From the NCBI GenBank assembly GCA_010084195.1, contig RGPS01000019.1, forward strand, positions 1 to 47,099: DNA of 47,099 nucleotides, written 5' to 3'. Position 1 is the first letter of the stretch; every line of letters starts with the position of its first letter. Shown in pieces: positions 39,919 through 47,099 of the stretch. Below the pieces are notes generated by a model. The model searched no databases. It was not told the origin of the DNA and was given only the letters and a program-made list of their open reading frames with translations. Source of the DNA: Terriglobia bacterium. Its GTDB lineage: Bacteria > Acidobacteriota > Terriglobia > Bryobacterales > Bryobacteraceae. The position numbers were made by a program, and so were the translations under genes.

Positions 39919-40826
39919 ATCCACAGTCGGCCAAAACATCTGGTGTTGTCTACTACCTCGTCGTGCTGATGCTGCTCATCTGGGGCGGCAATTACATCGC
40001 GGCCAAAATGGTCTTTCGGGAAATCCCGGCCAATCTGGTCATTTGCCTTCGGACCATGATCGCGGGCCTGCTCATCATCCCCATCTATTGGGTGGAAGCT
40101 CGCAAACGTCCCCCCGTCCTGACCTGGGCCGAATTTCGCCTCCTCGCCACGCTCGGCCTCGGCGGCATCACCGTCAATCAGGTCTTCTGGACCCTCGGCA
40201 TGTCGCGCACCACCGTCGTCCACTCTTCCATGATCATGGCGACCACACCCCTCTGGGTCCTCCTTATCGCAGCCCTGATGGGTATGGAAAAAATTACAGT
40301 TTTCAAAGCGACCGGCATGGGCATCGCGATGACAGGCGTTGTCCTGCTCCAGGGCCTGCGCGCCCGGGGTTCTGCCACCACTTCCAACGCTGAAGCCACC
40401 TTGCTCGGTGATTTCTACGTTCTGATCTGCGCTCTCGCTCTCGCCGGCATGACCGCATGGGGTAAGCGCTACAAGCCGCTCTCGGGAGGCATCGCCGTCA
40501 ACCTCGTCGGCTACGTCGGAGGAGCCATCGTTCTTTCCCCCCTCCTCCCCTTCGCCGCCAATGGCTTCGTTTTTTCAAAAGTCTCCACCACCGCCTGGCT
40601 CTGCCTGCTCTATATGGGTGCGATGTCCTCCGTCGCCGGTTACCTCATCTACCTCTACGCGCTGGCCCGCATGCCGGCCTCGCGCATCGCCACCTTCCAG
40701 TACCTGCAACCCGTCTTCGCCAGCGGTCTCGCCGTCCTCCTGCTCAATGAACACCTCGGAGCCGGAGCCCTGGCCGCCGGAGCCGTCATCTTCACCGGAG
40801 TCTTCATAACGGAGCGCTTCGGATGA
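39915..40826 (+). CDS. EamA/DMT-family transporter
   Basis: 303-aa protein with ten predicted membrane helices in two EamA repeats (about 12-145 and 160-300). The LLIWGGNYIAAKM and MSSVAGYLIYLYALA segments are typical. The start is TTG overlapping the menC-like stop (TTGA). The family exports amino acids or other metabolites; the coupling to the racemase-like gene suggests a linked small molecule. Confidence 0.87.
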   Translation: MNPQSAKTSGVVYYLVVLMLLIWGGNYIAAKMVFREIPANLVICLRTMIAGLLIIPIYWVEARKRPPVLTWAEFRLLATLGLGGITVNQVFWTLGMSRTTVVHSSMIMATTPLWVLLIAALMGMEKITVFKATGMGIAMTGVVLLQGLRARGSATTSNAEATLLGDFYVLICALALAGMTAWGKRYKPLSGGIAVNLVGYVGGAIVLSPLLPFAANGFVFSKVSTTAWLCLLYMGAMSSVAGYLIYLYALARMPASRIATFQYLQPVFASGLAVLLLNEHLGAGALAAGAVIFTGVFITERFG

Positions 40827-40862
40827 CCGCATCGTTCCCCTCTTCGCCTCAGCCGTACCGAA

Positions 40863-40882
40863 CCCCGACCGTAAGGAAGGGG
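40863..40882 (+). repeat. REP-like palindromic hairpin in the EamA-MFS gap
   Basis: CCCC, a two-base mismatch, CC, GTAA loop, GG, a two-base mismatch, GGGG. On the minus strand the sequence reads like the common intergenic element that yields LPYGRGS in mis-called frames of Acidobacteriota and Proteobacteria. Only one copy was found in this window. Confidence 0.55.
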
Positions 40883-40920
40883 CCAACTCACCTACCCGCT
40901 TCTGCGAAGGCCCATCCCCG

Positions 40921-42192
40921 ATGACCGCCTTCGGCCGCCTCCTCCGCGACAACCGCAACTACCGAGCCGTCTGGACCGGGCAAATCATCAGTGAAATCGG
41001 CGACCACTTCAACAACATCGCCGTCATGAGCCTCGCCATGGAACATGACCACCCCGGCCTCGTCGTCACCGGAGTCTTCCTGGCGCGCGCCGTCCCGATG
41101 CTCATCGCCGGTCCCGTCGCCGGTGTCCTGCTCGACCGCATGGACCGCCGCAAAGTCATGATCGCCAGCGACCTCGTCCGCGCCGTCATCGCCCTCTGCT
41201 TCATCTTCTGCCTCACCCATCGCGACAACTGGCTGCTCTTCGCCCTCAGCGCGATGCTCATGTTTGCCTCGCCCTTCTTCACCAGCGGACGCTCCTCCAT
41301 CCTCCCGTCCATCGCCACGCCCGGAGAACTCCACACCGCCAACACCATGACCCAGACCACCGCCTGGGCCAGTCTCACCCTCGGCGCTTTTCTGGGTGCC
41401 GTCGGCGTCCAGTCCGGCTACCGGATCGCGTTCACCTGCAACGCGCTCTCGTTCCTCGTCTCCGCCTGGTTCGTCTCCCGCCTCAGCCGCCCCGAAGGCT
41501 TCCGCCCCGTCGCCTCCCTGAAAAAGGCCGTGGGCGGGGTGCGCGAATACCTCGACGGTCTCCGCTACCTCAAGTCCGTCCCGCTCTTCGCCGCCATCGC
41601 CATGATCAGCGTCGGCTGGGCCAGCGGCGGCGGTGCCGCCCAGATCCTCTTCAGCCTCTTCGGTGAAAAGGTCTTTTTCTCCGGTGCCATGGGCATCGGG
41701 ATCATCTGGGGTTGCGCTGGCATCGGCCTGCTCATCGGCGGCGCTATCGCCTACTGGTTAGGCCCCCGCCTCAGTTTCCGCCAGTACAAAACCACGGTAG
41801 CCATCGTCTACGTCATCCACGGAGGCGCGTACATCCTCTTCAGCCAGATGCCGACCATGGCCTGGGCCTGCGTCTTCATCGCCATCTCCCGCGCGGCGGT
41901 GGCCATCAGTTCCGTCCTGAATGTCTCCCAGCTCATGCACCACGTCGAAGATCGTTTCCGGGGCCGCATCTTCGCCACCCTCGAATCCCTCACCTGGTCC
42001 ACTATGATGCTCTCCATGATGGCCGCCGGTGCCGCCTCCACCGTCTATAGCCCCCGAACCATCGGGGCCTGGGCCGGTGCCATCTCATCCACCACTGCCA
42101 TATTCTGGACATGGATGAACCTGAGCGGAAAAATCCCGGAACCACCCGTCACGCAAGAAGACGATTCCGAAGCCGTCACCCACGCCATATGA
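40921..42192 (+). CDS. MFS transporter
   Basis: 423-aa protein with twelve likely membrane helices. The loop motif GPVAGVLLDRMDRRKVM between helices 2 and 3 is the MFS signature, and the protein resembles enterobactin- or macrolide-efflux-like DHA3 members (ISEIGDHFNNIAVMSLA). Substrate unknown. It starts at ATG 95 nt after the EamA stop and overlaps the SDR gene by four bases (ATGA). Confidence 0.88.
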   Translation: MTAFGRLLRDNRNYRAVWTGQIISEIGDHFNNIAVMSLAMEHDHPGLVVTGVFLARAVPMLIAGPVAGVLLDRMDRRKVMIASDLVRAVIALCFIFCLTHRDNWLLFALSAMLMFASPFFTSGRSSILPSIATPGELHTANTMTQTTAWASLTLGAFLGAVGVQSGYRIAFTCNALSFLVSAWFVSRLSRPEGFRPVASLKKAVGGVREYLDGLRYLKSVPLFAAIAMISVGWASGGGAAQILFSLFGEKVFFSGAMGIGIIWGCAGIGLLIGGAIAYWLGPRLSFRQYKTTVAIVYVIHGGAYILFSQMPTMAWACVFIAISRAAVAISSVLNVSQLMHHVEDRFRGRIFATLESLTWSTMMLSMMAAGAASTVYSPRTIGAWAGAISSTTAIFWTWMNLSGKIPEPPVTQEDDSEAVTHAI

Positions 42193-42905
42193 CTCTTGAA
42201 GGAAAAGTTGTCCTCGTTACCGGTGGAGCCCGTCGCATCGGGCGGTCTATCGCCCTTGCCCTCGCCGCCGAAGGCGCAAAAGTAGCGATCCACTACGGAT
42301 GCTCGGAAGCGGAAGCCCGCCAAACCGCCGACGAATGCGGGGGCGCGCCCCTTTTCCGGGCCAATCTCGAAAGCATCCCCGAAATCCGCGCCATGTTCGA
42401 CCAGGTCGCCACCCATTTCGGAACTCTGGACGCCCTCGTCAACAACGCGGCCCGCTTCACCCAATTCGATCCGCTAACCATAGAAGAAGCCGATTGGGAT
42501 CACATCCACTCTGTCAACCTGAAAGCGACCTTCTTCTGCGCCCAGGCCGCCGCCCGCATCATGCTGTCCCGCGAAGGCGGCCACATCGTGAACATCAGTT
42601 CGTTAGGCGGTCTCCGCCCCTGGGCACGCCACGCCCACTATTGCGCTTCCAAGGCCGGAGTCATTATGCTCACCAAAGCCCTGGCGAAGGCTTGGGCCCC
42701 GCACATAGCCGTGAACTCCGTAGCTCCCGGCGTCATCCCCTTCGATAAATCCGACGCCCGCATCGAGCGCCTTATCAAAGCCACGCCCGCCCGCCGCGAA
42801 GGTACCGGCGAAGAGGTCGCCGAAGCCGTCCTGTTCTTCCTGAAATCCACCCGCTTCACAACCGGACAACTGGTGGCCGTCGATGGAGGCCTTAGCCAGC
42901 TGTAA
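42189..42905 (+). CDS. SDR oxidoreductase, pteridine-reductase-like
   Basis: 238 aa. The cofactor motif TGGARRIGRSIA is that of pteridine reductases and FolM-like dihydromonapterin reductases. NNAARF and the catalytic Y151 and K155 (YCASK) follow, ending in DGGLSQL. It may reduce a pterin or another keto/imine substrate. The ATG at 42189 is inside the MFS stop (ATGA); upstream residues in this frame belong to the MFS gene. It overlaps the convergent small gene by 14 nt. Confidence 0.85.
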   Translation: MTLEGKVVLVTGGARRIGRSIALALAAEGAKVAIHYGCSEAEARQTADECGGAPLFRANLESIPEIRAMFDQVATHFGTLDALVNNAARFTQFDPLTIEEADWDHIHSVNLKATFFCAQAAARIMLSREGGHIVNISSLGGLRPWARHAHYCASKAGVIMLTKALAKAWAPHIAVNSVAPGVIPFDKSDARIERLIKATPARREGTGEEVAEAVLFFLKSTRFTTGQLVAVDGGLSQL

Positions 42906-43254
42906 CTGCTGTTACAGCTTCCAAATGCAGTACGATCCGCACCTTCGGGTCGTCCCCCGCACTCGCTTCCGCCACCCGGAAATCACCCATATACTCCCAG
43001 CTGTTCGGCTGCCGCTTCAGAAACAGCGGCACTGCCTGCTTCACCGCAGCCCACTGCCGAGCCGCCGGATACTGATGCGCAAAATCACCAATCATCAGCT
43101 TCGGCGTATCCTCTTTCCCGGGGTCGCGCGTCACGCAGCAGCAAACGACCTTCCCTTCCACCGTCGGCAGCATTCCCTGCAACGGGCCGCCAACTCTGTC
43201 GTGAATTTCCTGCCGTGTATAGCCCTGGCCAAGGTTGAAACTTATTTCTGACAT
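42892..43254 (-). CDS. Hypothetical protein with YTRxEIHxxxGG motif
   Basis: 120 aa, no signal peptide. The N-terminal GQGYTRQEIHDRVGG resembles a module found at the N-terminus of some HNH-nuclease and restriction-associated proteins (EYTR-EIH---GG). A second block (FLKRQPNSWEYMGDFRVAE) matches the remainder of that module. There is no catalytic motif. It could be a stand-alone DNA- or ligand-reading domain. It is the last of three minus-strand genes (htrA, peptidoglycan-binding, this), 24 nt after the second. Confidence 0.65.
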   Translation of the reverse strand: MSEISFNLGQGYTRQEIHDRVGGPLQGMLPTVEGKVVCCCVTRDPGKEDTPKLMIGDFAHQYPAARQWAAVKQAVPLFLKRQPNSWEYMGDFRVAEASAGDDPKVRIVLHLEAVTAVTAG

Positions 43255-43278
43255 GTGATTTGTAATTTGAGGTCTTGC

Positions 43279-43782
43279 CTATTGTGGACGAACGGATGAT
43301 GGCTCGGGCGGGGGCAACACCAGCGGTCCGGCGGTTTTCGGCCCCAGGCCCAGCCCAATAATCGAACGGGAGTTCAGCTTCCCTGAAACCGAAATATTCT
43401 GCGCGCCCTGAAACTCCTTCAGTGCGTCAATCGACTCAGGCCCCCAAATCCCCGTCGGTTCGGATTTCAAAAAACCCTTCTCCGCCAGAGCCTGCTGGAT
43501 TTCCCGATACCGGTCCTGCGTGGGTTGCAACTGCCTGCTGCGGAACGGAGCGGGTTTCACCGGAGCCTTGCCACCCTTGCGCGCCGCAACTTTCTCCGTA
43601 CCTGACTTTGTTGATTTTGGCGTGGCCTTTCCCGCCACCACCTTCGCCGCGGTTTTCGTAGAAGCAGCTTTCTCCGGCGCAGGCTTTTTTGTCTGCGGCA
43701 CGGCACCAAAGCCGCTCCCCGCCAGACTAAAAAACGTCAGCGTGAAAGCCATCAGAAAAATCAGCACGTGTTGAGGTTTCAT
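43279..43782 (-). CDS. Secreted peptidoglycan-binding-domain protein
   Basis: 167 aa. Signal peptide (VLIFLMAFTLTFFSLAGSG), then a long lysine/alanine-rich disordered stretch (KKPAPEKAASTKTAAKVV and on), and a C-terminal peptidoglycan_binding_1 domain (IQQALAEKGF, TGIWGPESIDALKEFQ). It probably binds the cell wall beside the HtrA protease. The ATG at 43782 is preferred because the signal peptide starts there, but the frame is open to an ATG at 43824, and the terminator of htrA lies between the two. Confidence 0.82.
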   Translation of the reverse strand: MKPQHVLIFLMAFTLTFFSLAGSGFGAVPQTKKPAPEKAASTKTAAKVVAGKATPKSTKSGTEKVAARKGGKAPVKPAPFRSRQLQPTQDRYREIQQALAEKGFLKSEPTGIWGPESIDALKEFQGAQNISVSGKLNSRSIIGLGLGPKTAGPLVLPPPEPSSVRPQ

Positions 43783-43788
43783 GCGCAC

Positions 43789-43821
43789 AAAAAAAGACGG
43801 GGACAGTTGCCTGTCCCCGTC
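43789..43821 (-). terminator. Rho-independent terminator after htrA
   Basis: A perfect 11-bp stem (43796-43806 with 43811-43821), 4-nt loop, and seven T on the minus strand (43795-43789). The T run ends 6 nt before the ATG of the downstream gene. Confidence 0.88.
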
Positions 43822-43845
43822 CATTGTATCGTCTGACTACCAGGT

Positions 43846-45468
43846 CTACTGATTACCTTCCGGAACCTTACCCGAAAGGAACAGTGTCTGCGGCTCACCC
43901 GCACCCCGCGCGCCACGGACCGGTCGAATCACCTGGAACGCCACCGGATCACCCGGCTTCAGCCCCGTCTGGATCTTCTTCACATCCTCAGGAGCAATCA
44001 CCGCCTGCCGGTTCAGCTTCACAATGATGTCGTTCTTCGCCAGACCAATGTCATCGGCAAACGAACCTTGCTCCACATCCTGGATCAGCACGCCATCGCC
44101 CTTATAGTTCGCCCGGTCGCGATCTGTCGGTCGCAACGGCTGGATCGAGATTCCGAAGCGAACCGAAGTCGCCTCCGCTGCCGAATCCCCCTCAGGCGTC
44201 GCCTTCTTGCCGCCATAGAGCGAAGCAAAAATCTGCGCACGATCTCCCACCGTCACGTTCAGGGTTCTGGCCGCCTTGTCGCGAATGATCCCGACCTTCA
44301 GCGAAGTTCCCACCGGCGTTTCCGCCACAATATCAATCAGGTCCTGACCCTTCCGGATCTGCTTCCCGCTGATATCCGTGATGATGTCCTCAACCTTAAT
44401 ACCAGCCTTCTCCGCCGGTCCGCCCGCTTCCAGCTGGCGAACGAACACCCCGTGATCCGCACCGTATACCTTCAACAGATCCCCATTATTCGGGTTCGCA
44501 TCGAAGTGAATGCCAATCGAACCCCGCGTCACATGGCCCTGCTTGATGATGTCGTTGTAGACCTTAACCGCCGTGTTAATCGGCAACGCAAACCCGATAC
44601 CCTGGTTGCCGCCGCTGCGGCTGGCGATCATGGTATTGATCCCCACTACATCGCCATTGATGTTCAACAGCGGACCGCCGCTGTTCCCGGGGTTAATCGC
44701 CGCATCCGTCTGGATGAAATGCTGGAACGAAGTCGCGTCGCCCGGAATATCCCGTGCCAGAGCGCTCACAATACCCGCAGTAACGGTCGCTTGGAAACCA
44801 AACGGCGAACCAATCGCCACCGCCCAGTCACCCACCTGAATCGCATCCGAGTTGCCAATCTTCGCATACGGCAGACCCTTGCGGTCCACGTGGATCACCG
44901 CAAGGTCCGTGTCCTTATCGGTGCCAATCACGGTAGCAATATAGTCCGTCGGATCATTCATGAAGCGAACCTTCAGCTTCGTCGACTTCTCCACCACATG
45001 GTTATTCGTAATGATGTAGCCATTCGGATCCACCACTACGCCTGAACCGACGCCCGAACTCGGAACGTCCTGTTCCGGCATCTGGAACCCACCGCCACCG
45101 CCACCATTGCCGAAGAAGCGCTGCAGGAACTGCGGCATATTCTGCTCGTCTTCATCGTCCGGCTGAACCTGCTGCCGGCGTCCGCCGCGCGGAATCGCTT
45201 TCTCGGCCCGCGCCGCAGCCTTCGGAATGTACTCGGTCGAGATGTTCACAACCGCCGGTTCCAGCTTCCGCGCAATCTTCGTAAATTCGTTTTGCATCTG
45301 CACCGGACTCGGAATCGTCAGCGGTGTCGCACCTGGCGCGGCCGCCTGGCCTGCCGCCCGCGTCCCCGTCTGGATCACAGTCCCAATCAGGACCCCGATC
45401 GTCAGCGTAAGAAGGATCAGAGAAAAGGACAGGAGCTTCTGTCCACGCATCTTTTCGAAGAAACTCAT
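43846..45468 (-). CDS. htrA: DegP/HtrA-type periplasmic serine protease with two PDZ domains
   Basis: 540-aa protease for misfolded envelope proteins. The N-terminus has a single hydrophobic anchor (SFSLILLTLTIGVLIGTVI), then a charged linker with a glycine run. Catalytic triad: H157 in TNNHVV, D188 in DTDLAVI and S263 in GNSGGP. Two PDZ domains follow (about 335-425 and 440-530). The ATG is preceded by AAGGAG. A strong terminator follows at 43789. Confidence 0.95.
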   Translation of the reverse strand: MSFFEKMRGQKLLSFSLILLTLTIGVLIGTVIQTGTRAAGQAAAPGATPLTIPSPVQMQNEFTKIARKLEPAVVNISTEYIPKAAARAEKAIPRGGRRQQVQPDDEDEQNMPQFLQRFFGNGGGGGGFQMPEQDVPSSGVGSGVVVDPNGYIITNNHVVEKSTKLKVRFMNDPTDYIATVIGTDKDTDLAVIHVDRKGLPYAKIGNSDAIQVGDWAVAIGSPFGFQATVTAGIVSALARDIPGDATSFQHFIQTDAAINPGNSGGPLLNINGDVVGINTMIASRSGGNQGIGFALPINTAVKVYNDIIKQGHVTRGSIGIHFDANPNNGDLLKVYGADHGVFVRQLEAGGPAEKAGIKVEDIITDISGKQIRKGQDLIDIVAETPVGTSLKVGIIRDKAARTLNVTVGDRAQIFASLYGGKKATPEGDSAAEATSVRFGISIQPLRPTDRDRANYKGDGVLIQDVEQGSFADDIGLAKNDIIVKLNRQAVIAPEDVKKIQTGLKPGDPVAFQVIRPVRGARGAGEPQTLFLSGKVPEGNQ

Positions 45469-45539
45469 TTTGTTTTGTCTAACTCCTTGAATCAGGCTCC
45501 GGCTGCTTCTGATGATACAACGCAGGCGGACCCTCTAAT

Positions 45540-46436
45540 TTACATTGATGTTGCTGCTTCGCCGCCGGTTTCGGAACTCACCGGGCGCTTCAATTCCACC
45601 AGTACTATGCCGCCAAGAATCAGCCCGGCTCCAAGCTGGCCCCGAACCGGCATGGTCTCTCCCGTTAACCACCAGGACATTAGCCACGCCACCACCGGTT
45701 CCAGAGCGCAAATCAGCGCCGTCCTTGTAGCTGTCGTATACTGCTGGGCCCAGGTCATGGTTGTAAAGGCAAACGCTGTGGCGAAAAGTCCCGTCACCGC
45801 CACCGCTGCTACTACCGCCATGTTCGGGTGAAAAACTGCCCTCTCCGCTACCGGAAACACCATCAGGCCCAACCCCGCCGCCACCACAACCTGCAATACG
45901 GAAACCGATTCGAATCCGATTATCGGCGTGTAGTGACTCACCACTACCAGATGCAAAGCAAACGTCACCGCACACAAAAGACTCAAAACGTCGCCCAGGT
46001 TGATCCCCAATCCAGCCGCCGGTAACGTCATCAACCCCATCCCGAACGACGCGATCAGAATCCCCACCACTTCCATCAGGCGCGGCTTAACCCTGTAGAC
46101 GAGCGAACTCGCCAAAGGTACCATCGGGATCGATAGCCCCGTAATGAACGCCGATTTCGAGGGCGTCGTTAACTTCAGGCCCGCCGTCTGGAACGCATAT
46201 GCGGAAAAAAGCAGCACCCCCGTCAGCGCTCCTGGTCCCAGTGTCTTCCACCCCGCAGACCTCGTCCTGACCGCTTTTTGATAGATGAACCACAGCACAA
46301 TTGCAGCCAAAGAAAACCGCAACGCCAGAAACAGGATCGTCGAAATGTCCGCCAGCGCTTCCTTAATAAGCACGAATGTCGAACCCCAGACAATCGTCAC
46401 CGCGACCATTGCCAGCTCTGCCCTTCGCTGTTTCAT
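45540..46436 (-). CDS. EamA/DMT-family transporter (second copy type)
   Basis: 298-aa protein with ten membrane helices and two EamA repeats; VTIVWGSTFVLIKEAL and TTMTWAQQYTTATRTALI are typical. The ATG complementary to 46434-46436 overlaps the stop of the M20 peptidase (ATGA), so the two are coupled. It could export the peptidase product. It is a different subfamily from the EamA gene at 39915. Confidence 0.87.
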   Translation of the reverse strand: MKQRRAELAMVAVTIVWGSTFVLIKEALADISTILFLALRFSLAAIVLWFIYQKAVRTRSAGWKTLGPGALTGVLLFSAYAFQTAGLKLTTPSKSAFITGLSIPMVPLASSLVYRVKPRLMEVVGILIASFGMGLMTLPAAGLGINLGDVLSLLCAVTFALHLVVVSHYTPIIGFESVSVLQVVVAAGLGLMVFPVAERAVFHPNMAVVAAVAVTGLFATAFAFTTMTWAQQYTTATRTALICALEPVVAWLMSWWLTGETMPVRGQLGAGLILGGIVLVELKRPVSSETGGEAATSM

Positions 46437-47099
46437 ACCTCTTCTGACTCCCGCAACATCATCGCCGCCGTCAGCAGAATCCTCTTCAGGCCCAAATCCC
46501 GGCCATCCGGGTTGTACCATTCCGACGTCGTATGCGCCCCGCCGCCTTGCCCGCCTGCGCCAATCGAAAGCGCCTCCATCCCCATCGAAAGCGGAATATT
46601 CGCATCCGTGGACGAGCAGTCCAGCCTGGCCCGAATCCCCAAATGTGCATCCGCAGCCCGAACCGCAGCCAGCAGGGTGGCCGACTCCGGCAGCCGGGCC
46701 GCCGGGCGGTTCCCAATCTCCCGAATCTTCGCTGTTACCCGAGACCCGCCCAGCGCCCGCACATTCTCCACATCCTCCGCCTTCAGCACCGCAATGCGGA
46801 GGGCCGTAATCTGCTCCTCCATCAGCTCGTTACTCTCTGACCGGATGTCCACCTTCGCCCGCGCCCCGGCCGGAATGGCGTTTATCCCCGTCCCGCCCTC
46901 CAGGATCCCCACATTAATGGATACCTTCGGCACCGCGCGAGGGTCCGGTGCTCGGGTGTCTACGAATGCCGCCATCGCCCGAGCCAGCGCGTGCACCGGA
47001 TTCCCGGCACCATAATCACTCCAGCTATGGCCGCCCGCGCCCGAAAACGTCACCTCAAACCGCCGGCTTCCCAGCGCCTGCGTCGTGATCCGGTCCAGA
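46433..47099 (-). CDS. M20-family metallopeptidase, C-terminal part (truncated by window edge)
   Basis: About 222 residues are visible and the frame continues past the window end. The dimerisation domain starts with RRFEVTFSGAGGHSWSDYG and continues ARAMAAFVD to INAIPAGARAKVDIRSE; the catalytic C-terminus has DANIPLSMGMEALSIGAGG and GAHTTSEW, with the metal-binding histidine. M20 enzymes include peptidase T, DapE, ArgE and desuccinylases. It could therefore hydrolyse N-acyl amino acids, such as products of the racemase module at 38794. The N-terminal metal ligands are not visible. Confidence 0.88.
   Translation of the reverse strand, partial: LDRITTQALGSRRFEVTFSGAGGHSWSDYGAGNPVHALARAMAAFVDTRAPDPRAVPKVSINVGILEGGTGINAIPAGARAKVDIRSESNELMEEQITALRIAVLKAEDVENVRALGGSRVTAKIREIGNRPAARLPESATLLAAVRAADAHLGIRARLDCSSTDANIPLSMGMEALSIGAGGQGGGAHTTSEWYNPDGRDLGLKRILLTAAMMLRESEEV

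Overview
The window looks like chromosome from an Acidobacteriota bacterium of the Solibacter/Bryobacter type. Two unrelated beta-propeller proteins end in the roughly 220-residue C-terminal domain that I know as TIGR03437, which is typical of Solibacter usitatus relatives. There is also an Oar-like TonB-dependent receptor of about 1260 residues, a PadR regulator paired with an orphan permease-like protein, and GC-rich coding with strong wobble-position bias. The assignment is from family knowledge, not a database search.

Layout. 0-6.2 kb (+): a TonB-ExbB-ExbD-ExbD energy-transduction operon, two paralogous exported TPR proteins and a bifunctional (p)ppGpp synthetase/hydrolase. 6.2-9.8 kb (+): a DUF971 protein, a PhoB/PhoR-type two-component pair, a 15-bp tandem repeat and an exported TPR protein. 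9.8-11.9 kb (+): a type III polyketide synthase with an FAD oxidoreductase. 11.9-18.9 kb (+): a secreted NHL-propeller protein followed by the large TonB-dependent receptor. 19.0-23.0 kb (+): a small unknown protein, ComEC, a DUF2809 membrane protein and an SDR reductase. 23.3-26.4 kb (+): trigger factor and the acetyl-CoA carboxylase subunits AccB and AccC.

26.7-27.8 kb (-): a PadR regulator and membrane protein, with a clear operator-promoter. 27.9-31.5 kb (+): a YwiC-like membrane protein, a small exported protein, a SecA-like ATPase lacking the usual C-terminal tail, and two extra copies of that gene's 3' end. 31.5-33.2 kb (+): a secreted kelch protein. 33.2-36.3 kb (-): a LacD-type aldolase, RibF, a metallo-beta-lactamase-fold hydrolase and a DUF1844 protein. 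36.4-42.9 kb (+): a UPF0175/DUF3368 pair, MazG, a GNAT-like protein, a MenC/N-succinylamino-acid racemase homologue, an EamA exporter, an MFS transporter and an SDR. 42.9-47.1 kb (-): a small unknown protein, a peptidoglycan-binding protein, an HtrA protease, an EamA exporter and a truncated M20 peptidase.

How they fit. The ExbBD/TonB motor would power receptors such as the one at 15-19 kb. The GNAT, MenC-like and M20 genes could form an N-succinyl-amino-acid pathway. Most of the rest is housekeeping. The most unusual features are the triplicated secA-like 3' end, the in-frame 15-bp repeat before a TPR gene, and a series of -10-like boxes lying 5-11 nt from start codons, which suggests widespread leaderless transcription. 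No rRNA, tRNA, CRISPR array or complete insertion sequence was seen.
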